Below are positions 35,060 through 44,524 of a stretch of 64,000 nt of DNA, piece after piece (positions within the stretch are counted from its first letter, which is position 1; every line of letters starts with the position of its first letter). The position numbers and the translations under genes were made by a program. The stretch is from JdFR-22 sp964534325. Lineage in GTDB: Archaea > Halobacteriota > Archaeoglobi > Archaeoglobales > Archaeoglobaceae. The notes beneath the pieces are model-generated. The model ran no database searches. It was given only the letters and a program-made list of their open reading frames with translations, and was not told where the DNA came from. The DNA lies in contig CAZHOR010000008.1 of assembly GCA_964534325.1 (NCBI GenBank), positions 46,538 to 110,537 of the forward strand, read 5' to 3'.

Positions 35060-37468
35060 TTGAGAGGAATTATTATCTTTTTGCTATCCATCGTTTCCCT
35101 TCTTGCTGTAACCTCTTCAGCGTCTGCACTCTCCATGGAAGTCGAAGGCAGTAACGTAGATGAGCCAGTAGAGATAACACTTGACGAAAAGGCTTTTGTA
35201 ATCTTCAGGATGAATCAGGGGACCCCCATTTACGCTCAGGGCTCAACAATTCAGTTTACACCTAGAATAACAGGGGACTTACATATTGAAGTTATTTGGG
35301 GAGAAGAAAAAGTAGAGAAGACCATTAAGATTGAAGAAGAAAGTGGTAGCAGAGGAGGAAGTAGTGGGGGAAGCAGTGGCGGTAGCAGTGGATATTACTT
35401 ACCCGAAGGAACTTTCATCAAGACCGCATCCAATACTGGAAAGGAGTATACAGTTGAATTGAGGACAGCTTTAGGTGTTTTGGGAAAAATATCGGAGGTG
35501 AAGGGCTTTGATTATGAGATTGAAGAGACTGATTGGGGCCCCTTCTTGGATTGCGTCAACGGCAAGTGCGCTGAAGATGGAGGAACTGCCGGATGGATGG
35601 TCTGGGTCAATGGAGGTTCAATATCCACTTCAGCAGACCAACGTAAAATTGCTGAAGGGGATTCCGTAGTATGGTACTATTCTGAAGGCATGAGCGACAG
35701 CCCGGACACATCTGGTTACGTAGTAAATATCATGGTCAAGGATGGTTTTTACCTTGATATACAGATCCAATGGCCATCTGGAACTGGTAGCGGTGATACA
35801 GGTAGCATGAGTTCCTCTGATCCTTCCAGTAAGGGTTCTGATTCAGGAGCAAACGAGTCCACATATTTAACCAGCTACTCCCAGCCATTAACCATCCAGC
35901 CCAATGGAAGTAAGATACGCTTCTCACCGGAAATTACCAGCGAGTTCAGTATCACCTCCCTGAACATAACATCTGAAAGCAGAAATCTCAACCTCAAATT
36001 ATCCCGTAACGTGCTCACTATGCCGGCAGATGTTTACGATAGCTTCAGTATTGAGCTAAACCGGTCAGCAAGCGGCAGCATACAGTTCAGAGTATCCAAA
36101 CAGTGGTTGAACGATAAGAACCACACTAAGGAGGAAGTGGTTCTCATAAAACACCGGAATGGAGAAAACATTGAGGTGCCCACCGCCATCAAGAATGAGA
36201 GTGAAGGACACGTCTACTACCAGTCCCAATTAAATTCCTTCAGTGAATTTGCCATTATAGTCAAATGGAAGAACTTTCCGTTGAATGTAACCGATAAGAG
36301 CATAGTGAAGGCTTTGAACTGGCTTAAGACCGCTCAAAATGGTGATGGAGGCTTCGCAAATCCGGAAGAGAACAGCTCCATATCCAAGACCTCCTGGGCT
36401 GTAATGGCTCTTGTGGCGGCTAAACAGGATCCCTACAACTGGACCAGGAACAATAATTCGCCTATAGATTATCTGAGGAACAACTTGGACCGATCACTGG
36501 GTGAGATGGGTACTGCGGACTATGCCAGAACCGTTTTGGCTTTAAATGCTGCCGATGAAGACCCGGAGAGATTTGGTGGAGTTAATTTGACATCTCAACT
36601 AAAATCAGAAATGAAGCCGAACGGTCAGATGGGGGATTTCGTTTACACTACCATATGGGGTACTCTGGCTCTGGAGGCTTGCGGTGAAGATGTAAATCAA
36701 TCGATTAACTGGTTAAAGGACCAGCAAAACCAGGATGGAGGTTTTCCATGGGCTGTGGGAGAGAAAAGCGATTACGATGATACTTCAGCTGCAATACAGG
36801 CTATAATTGCGGGTGGAGAGCCAAAGAACTCTGAGGCAATTGAGAGGGCTCTGGAATACTTAAAGACGGGTCAGAACGAGGATGGCGGTATAAGGTATTT
36901 CGGCAACTCGGCCAGCAATGCAGCCAGTGATGCTTGGGCTATTCAGGCATTGGTCGCTGCAGGCAAGAATCCCACTGAATGGGGAGAGAGTAACTCGAGT
37001 GTAGTTGATCACTTGCTGGGTCTTCAAACCGAAGAAGGGCTCTTTAAATACACTTCATATCAAACATCCAATCCGGGATACATGACCGTCAGCGCCATTA
37101 TGGGTTTACTGGGAAAGCCGCAACCGATTGAAGCCGGAAGCCTCGAAGAAACTGAAGATATCGAATTCAATGAAAGTGAGCTCTCTAAAGACGAAAACTG
37201 GGAGAAGCCACAAGAAACTGGAACTGGAACTGGGACTGGAACTGGGACTGAGGCTGAAATTGTAACACCTGCAAAAAAACCAACCCCAACACCAACAAAC
37301 GCAACTGTAGACATTCCTGAAGCTACTGCAAAGAATTTGAGCGAGGGAGAGGGGACAAAGGAAGAGGAGAATTTACTTTTCCCGGTTTCGACGGTCGGCA
37401 TACTGGTGATCTGCATGTTCTTAGCGGCATCTGTATCCATTGCCTATCTGTGGAAGAGGACCAAATGA
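35060..37468 (+). CDS. Membrane-anchored transcobalamin/intrinsic-factor-like protein
   Basis: An 802-residue surface protein. Signal peptide at 1-24; Gly/Ser linker; one DUF4430 domain at about 120-225 (GWMVWVNGGSIST...GDSVVWYYSEG); a PGF-pre-PGF-like beta domain at about 300-405 (FRVSKQWLND, FSEFAIIVKW); then an alpha/alpha barrel of prenyltransferase/squalene-cyclase repeats at about 415-685 (WLKTAQNGDGGFAN, WLKDQQNQDGGFPW, YLKTGQNEDGGIRY); a Thr/Pro linker; and a C-terminal membrane helix. Alpha/alpha barrel plus DUF4430 is the pair of folds in human intrinsic factor and transcobalamin. TTG start with GAGGTGA 5 nt upstream; it abuts the preceding stop. Confidence 0.85.
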   Translation: MRGIIIFLLSIVSLLAVTSSASALSMEVEGSNVDEPVEITLDEKAFVIFRMNQGTPIYAQGSTIQFTPRITGDLHIEVIWGEEKVEKTIKIEEESGSRGGSSGGSSGGSSGYYLPEGTFIKTASNTGKEYTVELRTALGVLGKISEVKGFDYEIEETDWGPFLDCVNGKCAEDGGTAGWMVWVNGGSISTSADQRKIAEGDSVVWYYSEGMSDSPDTSGYVVNIMVKDGFYLDIQIQWPSGTGSGDTGSMSSSDPSSKGSDSGANESTYLTSYSQPLTIQPNGSKIRFSPEITSEFSITSLNITSESRNLNLKLSRNVLTMPADVYDSFSIELNRSASGSIQFRVSKQWLNDKNHTKEEVVLIKHRNGENIEVPTAIKNESEGHVYYQSQLNSFSEFAIIVKWKNFPLNVTDKSIVKALNWLKTAQNGDGGFANPEENSSISKTSWAVMALVAAKQDPYNWTRNNNSPIDYLRNNLDRSLGEMGTADYARTVLALNAADEDPERFGGVNLTSQLKSEMKPNGQMGDFVYTTIWGTLALEACGEDVNQSINWLKDQQNQDGGFPWAVGEKSDYDDTSAAIQAIIAGGEPKNSEAIERALEYLKTGQNEDGGIRYFGNSASNAASDAWAIQALVAAGKNPTEWGESNSSVVDHLLGLQTEEGLFKYTSYQTSNPGYMTVSAIMGLLGKPQPIEAGSLEETEDIEFNESELSKDENWEKPQETGTGTGTGTGTEAEIVTPAKKPTPTPTNATVDIPEATAKNLSEGEGTKEEENLLFPVSTVGILVICMFLAASVSIAYLWKRTK

Positions 37469-37484
37469 AGAAGGAATTTGAAGT

Positions 37485-38456
37485 ATGAAAGCCAAAGAAA
37501 TCATCTTTTTACTTTTTATACCGTTTATCCTGATGTTATCTGGATGTGTTCAGGATGCGAGTGATTTAAACGATTCAAATAGTCCTGAGAACTTTACGAA
37601 TACTACTAACGTTACGGAGGCGATTACACCAAATGCAAGCAAAACGGTTTTTGTGGATGACTATGGCTATAAAGTTCACATAAATGACACTCCTGACAGG
37701 ATCGTCTCCCTTTCGCCCAGCAATACAGAGATATTATATGCGTTGGGTTTGAACGATAGTATTGTGGCTGTGACCGATTACTGTAACTACCCCCCAGAAG
37801 CAGAAGATAAGCCTACTATCGGAGGTTATACTACTGTGAATGTGGAGAGGGTTATCTCCATGGACCCTGACCTGGTTGTAGCTTCCCACGGCAACGGGAG
37901 GCAGGTAGTAGAAACACTTAAGAGATATGTGATAGTCTATGCTTTAAATCCTCAGGATTTAGAGGACGTTAAGCACAACATAAGGGTGTTGGGGGAGATA
38001 GCAGACAAAGAGGAGAACGCCTCAGAGATCACTCAAATGATGGAAGACAAGGTGGAGAAAGTCAGAGAAGAGGTTCAAAAGAGGGAAAACAAGGATGTTA
38101 AAGTGGCTCACATCATCTGGCATGACCCCATCTGGGCCAGCGGGAAGAACACTTTCATTAATGAAATCATCAATATTGCCGGAGGGGAAAATGTCTTCAG
38201 CTTTGATGGCTTCAGAATAGTCAACAGAGAGGAGCTGTTGACCAAAAATCCGGAGGTCATAATCGTTAATGGAGGCAGTGGAATGGGGAACAAAGGAAAG
38301 GACATAATATACCAGGAAATAATGACGATGGATAATCTTAAAGCAGTTAAAAACGATAATGTTTATGTTATCAATTCAGATATTGTTTCCAGACCTTCTT
38401 ACCGGTTGGTCTATGCTCTGGAGAAAGTAGAGGAGTTTCTGGATAAGAATAACTGA
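37485..38456 (+). CDS. btuF: Corrinoid-binding lipoprotein, BtuF-like
   Basis: A 323-residue ABC-type substrate-binding protein. A lipobox ends at Cys21 (LMLSGC), followed by a Thr/Asn-rich linker. The binding domain has the class III signatures PDRIVSLSPSNTEILYALGL, VTDYCNYPPEA, and a C-terminal lobe RPSYRLVYALEKVEEFL. This is the BtuF/FepB fold; corrinoid as ligand is inferred from the DUF4430 proteins upstream and the CobD gene downstream. It starts 16 nt after the anchored protein. The BtuC and BtuD partners are not in the window. Confidence 0.85.
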   Translation: MKAKEIIFLLFIPFILMLSGCVQDASDLNDSNSPENFTNTTNVTEAITPNASKTVFVDDYGYKVHINDTPDRIVSLSPSNTEILYALGLNDSIVAVTDYCNYPPEAEDKPTIGGYTTVNVERVISMDPDLVVASHGNGRQVVETLKRYVIVYALNPQDLEDVKHNIRVLGEIADKEENASEITQMMEDKVEKVREEVQKRENKDVKVAHIIWHDPIWASGKNTFINEIINIAGGENVFSFDGFRIVNREELLTKNPEVIIVNGGSGMGNKGKDIIYQEIMTMDNLKAVKNDNVYVINSDIVSRPSYRLVYALEKVEEFLDKNN

Positions 38457-38470
38457 ATAAGATTATCCTA

Positions 38471-39436
38471 TTATTCTTTTAGTAGCTCGATCAACCTGGA
38501 GTTCTCCTCCGACTTCCTCACAGAGAACCTGATATACCCATTTAAACCCATAGATGAGCAATCCCTCACTATAATCCCCTCACTCTTCAAGCGGTCTATT
38601 GTTTTGTTTCCGGCTTTCATGAGGAAGAAATTGGCATCACTCCTTACACCAAGCTCCCTCTCCATCTTGTCCTTTTCCTCCCATATTCTGGGGATAGTTT
38701 CGTTTAGAAACCTAAATTTGTCTTCAACCACTTTTTCCAGAAACGCTCTACCAGCAGAACCGATGCTCCAGGGCATCCTAACCCTCCTGAACTCTTCAGG
38801 GAAGCCCGTAACATAGCCCACCCGAACCCCGGGCACTCCATAGCTCTTGGTGAAGGTCCTCAATTTTATGGTTCTATTGCTTTCGGGTGACGAATATCCA
38901 TTGACGAAGTCCATGAATGCTTCATCCAGCACCAGAATAGATTCCGTATCCTCTACAGCATCAATAAGGGGCTTCAACTTTTGTGGCGGGTAATATTTTC
39001 CGTCAGGGTTGTTGGGGTTGCAGAAGAAAACTACACTCTCTCTATCTCGTTCTTTTTCAACCTCTTCAACCATCTCTTCCAGCGTCTCGCACTTACTGAT
39101 CCTGGCCCCGAACATCCTGGCTATTCTCTCGTATTCGGAGTATGCAGGTTCGGGAAGGACTACTTTCCTGTCTTTCATGTAGAGGAGTATTCCTGTGAGA
39201 TATAAGGCTTCAGTTGCTCCTGCTGTTACGGTAACACCTTCGCCCACCAGTTCGGAGAGCTGTTGTTCCAGCTCTTCATAGTAGGTATATTCCGCAGAGC
39301 ATCTCACTCCCTTCTCGAATACTTCGTTTATCCATTCTGGTTGATAGGGGTTAATAGATATGGAGAAATCAAGATATTGTGAGCTTTTTATTCTGCCACC
39401 GTGTTCGGTTTTATATTCAAATCTGAAAGGTCTCAT
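38471..39436 (-). CDS. cobD: L-threonine-O-3-phosphate decarboxylase
   Basis: A 321-residue PLP enzyme of the histidinol-phosphate aminotransferase fold. Features are LDFSISINPYQPEW, TVTAGATEALYLTGIL, FFCNPNNPDGKYYPP, LDEAFMDFV and the cofactor lysine in TKSYGVPGVRVGY. CobD makes (R)-1-amino-2-propanol phosphate, the linker that CbiB attaches to adenosylcobyric acid. A histidinol-phosphate aminotransferase cannot be excluded on fold alone, but length, motif PNNPDG and the corrinoid neighbours favour CobD. It converges on btuF with a 14-nt gap. Confidence 0.85.
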   Translation of the reverse strand: MRPFRFEYKTEHGGRIKSSQYLDFSISINPYQPEWINEVFEKGVRCSAEYTYYEELEQQLSELVGEGVTVTAGATEALYLTGILLYMKDRKVVLPEPAYSEYERIARMFGARISKCETLEEMVEEVEKERDRESVVFFCNPNNPDGKYYPPQKLKPLIDAVEDTESILVLDEAFMDFVNGYSSPESNRTIKLRTFTKSYGVPGVRVGYVTGFPEEFRRVRMPWSIGSAGRAFLEKVVEDKFRFLNETIPRIWEEKDKMERELGVRSDANFFLMKAGNKTIDRLKSEGIIVRDCSSMGLNGYIRFSVRKSEENSRLIELLKE

Positions 39437-39521
39437 TTAAATCATCTTATCTTGTTCATCTGAAAGCTCTCAACTTCAATTCATTCAAAACTTTAATTAG
39501 GTCAAAAACTTTTTGAAAGTT

Positions 39522-40196
39522 ATGAAAGTGTTCTCCTCGTGGAGTGGGGGTAAAGAAAGCTGTTTGGCCTGCTATAAGGCTATAGAACAGGGTTTGGATG
39601 TTTCTTACCTCCTCAATCTTATTGACTGGCGGGGAAAGAGCAGATCTCACGGAGTGAGAACAGAAGTCCTCCATGCTCAATCCGAAGCTCTCTCCATCCC
39701 CATTATTCAAAGAAGAACTACCTGGGAAGATTACGAAAGTAATTTCAAGAAGGCCGCGAGGGACCTCAAGCAAGAAAACGTACAGGGTGGTGTTTTCGGG
39801 GACATAGATATTCAGGGGCATCGTGACTGGGTAGAAAACGTATGCGCTGAAGTTGATGTCAACCCTATTCTACCACTGTGGGGCAGGGGACAGGAAGAAA
39901 TAGTGCGTGAGCTGGTGGATTTGGGTTTTAAAGCTGTCATAATCGTGCTGGACAAGAATGCTGTAAGTGAAGGCTTTCTGGGGCGGGTTGTTGATAAGGA
40001 TTTTATTGAAGAGCTGAAACAAAGAGGGATAAGCCCCTGTGGAGAAAGCGGGGAGTACCACACTCTGGTTGTGGATGGACCTATATTCAAGAAAAGATTG
40101 GTTATTGAAGACAGCCGGAAATTAGCGGCAGGAGACAGGGTTATGCTGGATATAAAGGGATTCAATTTATCTGAAAAGGAAAATAACGGAAGATAA
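39522..40196 (+). CDS. dph6: Diphthine-ammonia ligase (ATP-pyrophosphatase domain)
   Basis: A 224-residue N-type ATP pyrophosphatase with the PP-loop SSWSGGKESCLACYKA at the N-terminus, GDIDIQGHRDWVENVC, PLWGRGQEEIVRELVDLGF, and the family end GISPCGESGEYHTLVVDGP. Dph6 amidates diphthine on EF-2, the last diphthamide step; the EF-2 target histidine is in this window. ATG 39522 is preferred over TTG 39513, which would add three residues. It is followed 1 nt later by an asparagine-synthetase-like gene. Confidence 0.88.
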   Translation: MKVFSSWSGGKESCLACYKAIEQGLDVSYLLNLIDWRGKSRSHGVRTEVLHAQSEALSIPIIQRRTTWEDYESNFKKAARDLKQENVQGGVFGDIDIQGHRDWVENVCAEVDVNPILPLWGRGQEEIVRELVDLGFKAVIIVLDKNAVSEGFLGRVVDKDFIEELKQRGISPCGESGEYHTLVVDGPIFKKRLVIEDSRKLAAGDRVMLDIKGFNLSEKENNGR

Positions 40197-40197
40197 G

Positions 40198-41154
40198 ATG
40201 GCTGAAAGTAGTTACATATTTGAACTAAGAGAGTTACTGAATGAGTCTGTGGAGAGAAATTTCTCATCTGACAGCGCCATTCTGCTTTCCGGTGGTCTGG
40301 ATACGAGCATACTGGCAAGTATTTTGGCAACTATTAATAAGGAAGTACCGGCTTTCACTGTGGTGACGGATGGAGGCACTGACCTTGAATATGCTCAAAA
40401 GATAGCTAAAAAATTTGATGTGGAGCACCACGTGATCCGGGTATCACAAAAAGAGCTTTTTGACAGAATACCAGAGGTAGTCAAATCGCTGGGGAGCTTT
40501 GACCCCGCTATACCCAATGATCTGGCCATCTACATGGGGTTGATTAAAGCTAAAAGGAAGGGGGTCAAGAGCATAATTACAGGGGATGCGGCCGACGAGC
40601 TTTTCGGTGGTTATAACTACATGCAGGACCTAAATAGAGATGATCTTGTGGATCATACGAGGTATCTTGCCCGGACAATGAGTTTCTCTTCCAACAGGCT
40701 TGCTTATAATCTGGGAATCGGTATAAAGCAGCCCTTCAGGGATGAAAAGATTGTGGAGTTTTCTCTTAACCTGGATCCGGAAATGAAGGTGAGAAGAGTA
40801 GGGGGTAAGACCTGGGGGAAATGGATCCTGAGGAAGACGTTCAAGGAAGAGCTGGGAGAGCTTGCGTGGAGAGAAAAGGTTCCCATCGAATACGGATCTG
40901 GAACTACGGGACTTAGAGAGTTAATAAGGAAGGAAATACCCGATGAAGTGTTTGAAGACAGGAAAAGGCTTTACAGAATGGAGTTCATCAACAAAGAGCA
41001 CCTCTACTTCTACGAGGTCTACAGACGTTTCGTGGGAGAAGTGAAGAGAGCGAAAAAGGGTGAGAACGAATGCCCCGGATGTGGAGTTAAGTTAGATGGG
41101 TACCACTGTGGTATATGCGGTTATGCCTACCCTATAGAAGATATAAGATGGTGA
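40198..41154 (+). CDS. Asparagine-synthetase-like ATP pyrophosphatase with C-terminal zinc ribbon
   Basis: A 318-residue protein with the synthetase half of AsnB only: PP-loop AILLSGGLDTSILAS at about 27-41, AFTVVTDGGTDLEYAQ, and IITGDAADELFGGYNYMQ. The glutaminase N-terminal domain is absent, so ammonia would have to be used directly. A C-terminal zinc ribbon CPGCGVKLDGYHCGICG (about 295-311) is an addition. The amidated substrate is unknown. Coupling to dph6 (1-nt gap) is notable. The last 23 nt overlap the convergent cbiB end. Confidence 0.82.
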   Translation: MAESSYIFELRELLNESVERNFSSDSAILLSGGLDTSILASILATINKEVPAFTVVTDGGTDLEYAQKIAKKFDVEHHVIRVSQKELFDRIPEVVKSLGSFDPAIPNDLAIYMGLIKAKRKGVKSIITGDAADELFGGYNYMQDLNRDDLVDHTRYLARTMSFSSNRLAYNLGIGIKQPFRDEKIVEFSLNLDPEMKVRRVGGKTWGKWILRKTFKEELGELAWREKVPIEYGSGTTGLRELIRKEIPDEVFEDRKRLYRMEFINKEHLYFYEVYRRFVGEVKRAKKGENECPGCGVKLDGYHCGICGYAYPIEDIRW

Positions 41155-42043
41155 GAAACGTAAAAGCGACCGCAAGCCACTCTACCGTGACGATCTTGAA
41201 TACCTTTAAGGATCTCTTAATATCACTGAGCTGCGCCTCTCTTCCGGGATAGGAGTAGGAACCTTTCTTCTCCAGTTTTACTCCCAGCACCGCACTCATA
41301 CCTGCAATCGACTTATCATTTATTTTTTTGCTGAATCTGTAATATTTTAAGGCTTCACGTGAGCGGGTTAGGGTCATAAAAAGCAGGAACGTGATCCTGG
41401 AGGGAATGAAGTTGAGCACGTCATCCAGCCTGGCCACCAGTTTACCGAAATAGAAATGTCTGTCATCCCTGTAACCGATTACGGCATCCATAGTATTCAC
41501 CGCTCTGTAGATGAGCGCTCCGGGGAGACCAAATAGAATGAAAAAGAAGATGGGTGAGACCACACTGTCCACCATGTTCTCCGATAAGCTCTCGATCGAT
41601 GCCGAGCACAACTCATGCCTATCGAGGTCACTTACCTCTCTGCTCACTATCAAGGAGGTTTGCTGCCTCTGCTCATTGATGTTCGTGGCAGCGGTCCTCC
41701 TGACGTGATCTACAAGACTTCTGACTCCGAAGGTCGTTTTGGTGAGGTAGACAAAGATTGCTAAACCTATCCAGTAGGGGAATAAACGGGGGACCAGCGA
41801 GATCAGGAGAGCAAGGCCGATAACGAGCAGGGTGAGTAGAGAGCCGGTAACAAAGTCGGTGTATCTACTTCTCCGGGTGTAAGATCTATCAAAAACTGAG
41901 GTTAGTTTGCCGAATAAGTTGGTGGGATGAACTCTGGGCTCGCCTATAAGCAGGTCAAGGACGATAGCTAAAAAAAGGACCAGTATCTTCTCACCATTAT
42001 CCATGAGAAGTATATCTATTATCGCTTGATTAAGAATCTCCAT
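41132..42043 (-). CDS. cbiB: Adenosylcobinamide-phosphate synthase
   Basis: A 303-residue membrane protein with about five hydrophobic helices. Motifs are LDLLIGEPRVHPTNLFGKL, VSRDVSxLD-type (here VSREVSDLDRHELC), ASIESLSENMVDSVVSPIFF, RAVNTMDAVIGYRDDR and the end SYPGREAQLSDIKRSLK-region. CbiB joins aminopropanol phosphate to adenosylcobyric acid. It is divergent from cobS across 98 nt; the two act in the same assembly at the membrane. Confidence 0.92.
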   Translation of the reverse strand: MEILNQAIIDILLMDNGEKILVLFLAIVLDLLIGEPRVHPTNLFGKLTSVFDRSYTRRSRYTDFVTGSLLTLLVIGLALLISLVPRLFPYWIGLAIFVYLTKTTFGVRSLVDHVRRTAATNINEQRQQTSLIVSREVSDLDRHELCSASIESLSENMVDSVVSPIFFFILFGLPGALIYRAVNTMDAVIGYRDDRHFYFGKLVARLDDVLNFIPSRITFLLFMTLTRSREALKYYRFSKKINDKSIAGMSAVLGVKLEKKGSYSYPGREAQLSDIKRSLKVFKIVTVEWLAVAFTFLTILYLL

Positions 42044-42141
42044 GTGTGGTTACTCCATGTACGGTCGCTATAGGCTGATCAAATAACCAGAGCAACTCAA
42101 AAACTCAAAAATTTTATCTTAAATAAGTTTAATCCAAGCTT

Positions 42142-42831
42142 ATGAAAAATTTGATATCATTTTTTACCCGCATTCCCGTAAGTGGAGACCTGGAGAAGAT
42201 GGGAAGGGAAGTGTGGCTCCTTCCTCTCCTGGGTATAGTTACTGCATCTCTGTCATCCCTAATTCTTTACTTTGACCTTCCTCTCAGGGGTGTGCTGGCG
42301 GTTTTGGCCCTTTATGTGGTGATGGGTATAATCCATCTTGATGGTCTGGGTGATTTTGCGGACGGGGTCATGGTCAAGGGGAGTAAGGAAGAAAAGATCA
42401 GGGCTTTAAAGGATGTCAATGTTGGTACAGCCGGAATATTTGCTCTGACATTTGTACTGCTACTGCAGGTTTTCTCCCTGGATATTTTACCTTTCTGGAG
42501 CATATTGGTGGCTGAAGTCAACTCCAAGATGGGGGTGCTGGTTATATCAGCCCTTAACAAACCACTCGGTAACGGGCTGGGGAGCCACTTCATGAACTCC
42601 TTGACCTTTAAGCGATTGGGTCTTGCAGTAATTGTCTATCTAACCATAATGGGTTTATTCTTCGTTATTTACCCTACATCGGCTATTTTAGCGGTTTCAT
42701 TGCTGGTCCCGCTGTTTGTGGGCAGGATATCGGTGAAGAATTTTGGTGGGGTGAATGGGGATTGTATAGGGGCTTGTGCCGAGTTGACAAGGGTAGCTGG
42801 TCTGGTATTGCTGGCATTGATTTTAGTTTAG
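42142..42831 (+). CDS. cobS: Adenosylcobinamide-GDP ribazoletransferase (cobalamin synthase)
   Basis: A 229-residue multi-spanning membrane enzyme. Family signatures are LISFFTRIPVSGDLEKM, HLDGLGDFADGVMVKGSKEEKIRALKD split over residues 67-95, and the end VNGDCIGACAELTRVAGL. CobS joins the GDP-activated cobinamide with alpha-ribazole to close the nucleotide loop. A TATA-like ATTTTATCTT lies about 30 nt upstream, consistent with a leaderless start at 42142. Divergent partner is cbiB. Confidence 0.93.
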   Translation: MKNLISFFTRIPVSGDLEKMGREVWLLPLLGIVTASLSSLILYFDLPLRGVLAVLALYVVMGIIHLDGLGDFADGVMVKGSKEEKIRALKDVNVGTAGIFALTFVLLLQVFSLDILPFWSILVAEVNSKMGVLVISALNKPLGNGLGSHFMNSLTFKRLGLAVIVYLTIMGLFFVIYPTSAILAVSLLVPLFVGRISVKNFGGVNGDCIGACAELTRVAGLVLLALILV

Positions 42832-42921
42832 GATTCTATGGTCTAACTTTTCCGGTGCGAATATAGGAGCATTGTATGGATATGGAGCAAATATGGAGTA
42901 AATTGCAATTAGTATACTATA

Positions 42922-44424
42922 CTATCTCATTTCAACGAATACTGGATCTTCAGATAACTTCAATTGAGAGGCGTCTATTTCTCTCTTGTTACCTAACATG
43001 TCTGTCACAATCAACTTTCCGTCGATCTCAGGATTGAGATTATTTGAACCCCAGAGTACGTAAACAGACTTATCGTTGAACGCGAACTTATACTGTCCTT
43101 CTGTCAGTATCTGTACCTCCCGAAAGCCATCAAGTTTCTCGATCATTGTTTTCATTGCATGGTAGGCTGGCTTTTTATTCCCTGCAGAATCTATTAATGC
43201 AAAATCTGGTACCTCTTGGCCAGGCGGTGGCTCATTTGCAATGTAAAATGTATAGAAGATTTTGTCTGCACCATCTGCAAAGCCCAGGACATATTCCTTA
43301 ATCAATTGCTTCGCCTGCTCTTCTTCGTTGACATTTTTCCCAGCTATCTCTCCGGAGCCTATTTGGACTTCCGTTACCCAGAAGTCCTCCACACCATATT
43401 GGGACAGTAGATTGGCCCAGCTCTCTGTGTTGCGTTCTTGACAGTTACTATCTTCTGGTCCCAGTGGAGCACAGATAGAGTGAGTATTTCCTATGTCAAA
43501 ATACTTCCATCCCTCCAAACCCAGTATATCCTCCCAGAACTCTATGGAGCCCGGACCACCAGTTGCCCCACCATTAATAATAATGGCATCTTTATCTGCG
43601 CTTCGTATTGCCTCTGAGGTTGCTTTCAAGACTTGCAGGTAATCCTCCTCATCCCCTCTGAAAAAGTTAAAATCACCCCCCATCTGGCCAGTTTCTGGCT
43701 CATTCAACACTTCCCAATGTTTTATGGGATACTTTAACCCCGGCATGTCACCGATTCCGTCACCATCGTATCTTTCCACCATTTCTTGGACAAATTTTTT
43801 GTATGCAGTTGTATCATGGGGTTTATACCTGCTTGTGGGGAGTTCGTTCTCAAATCCTTTTGAGGCTTTCCAGTAATCTTGAGACTTCCAGTAATCCTGG
43901 TCCCATTCAACGAATGGCCAGATTGTAGCAAGTATGTTTATGTTATGTTCCTGAGCTTGCTTTACATACTCGTCTGTTTCCGTAAAATCATATTCTCCTT
44001 TCTCCTTCTCAATTAAATTCCATCTGAATGGCCCTGGATGAGGCCTATCCCATTTTATTCCAAGTTCATCAAATGGCCTGAAATAATTTGATTCCACGCC
44101 CCCAACAGCAAATAAATTCCCAACAAATCCAAAACGAGAATCTTTGCTTATCTCTATATCCACTGTATCTATGCTCTCCTGGCTGGCGTTTGTGATTTCT
44201 TTGCAGTCTGTAGGGCAATTCTCAACAGTTTCGGGACCATCACAAACCCCATCGCCACAGAATTTCTGGCTTTGTTGAACAGGCTTGCTTGGAGCGCCAT
44301 CAGTAAATCCTTCGTTGATAGCTGGTTCACCGGGTTTCTGGTTAACGCAACCGCTGGTAAAAATAACTCCAATAATAGTTAATATCAAAATTCCACGCAG
44401 CCAATATTTTTGTCTCAAATTCAT
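42922..44424 (-). CDS. Glycoside-hydrolase-like lipoprotein (clan A type TIM barrel)
   Basis: A 500-residue exported protein. A lipobox ends at Cys26 (IFTSGC). A Cys-rich motif CGDGVCDGPETVENCPTDC follows at about 57-75. The remainder resembles GH39/GH5-type barrels: the acid-base Glu is likely in HWEVLNEPE and the nucleophile in FWVTEVQIGSGE; a small beta domain ends the protein. Substrate is unknown. It may trim a surface glycan. It is separate from the corrinoid genes in strand and likely promoter (AT-rich stretch 44430-44460). Confidence 0.78.
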   Translation of the reverse strand: MNLRQKYWLRGILILTIIGVIFTSGCVNQKPGEPAINEGFTDGAPSKPVQQSQKFCGDGVCDGPETVENCPTDCKEITNASQESIDTVDIEISKDSRFGFVGNLFAVGGVESNYFRPFDELGIKWDRPHPGPFRWNLIEKEKGEYDFTETDEYVKQAQEHNINILATIWPFVEWDQDYWKSQDYWKASKGFENELPTSRYKPHDTTAYKKFVQEMVERYDGDGIGDMPGLKYPIKHWEVLNEPETGQMGGDFNFFRGDEEDYLQVLKATSEAIRSADKDAIIINGGATGGPGSIEFWEDILGLEGWKYFDIGNTHSICAPLGPEDSNCQERNTESWANLLSQYGVEDFWVTEVQIGSGEIAGKNVNEEEQAKQLIKEYVLGFADGADKIFYTFYIANEPPPGQEVPDFALIDSAGNKKPAYHAMKTMIEKLDGFREVQILTEGQYKFAFNDKSVYVLWGSNNLNPEIDGKLIVTDMLGNKREIDASQLKLSEDPVFVEMR

Positions 44425-44524
44425 TACAATTAATTAAATCATATTTTTTTAATAAATTTTTCTATCTAAAACGAACACCCCAACATAAATAGCCCACCTC
44501 TTTTGCTACGGTACAATGCACATC

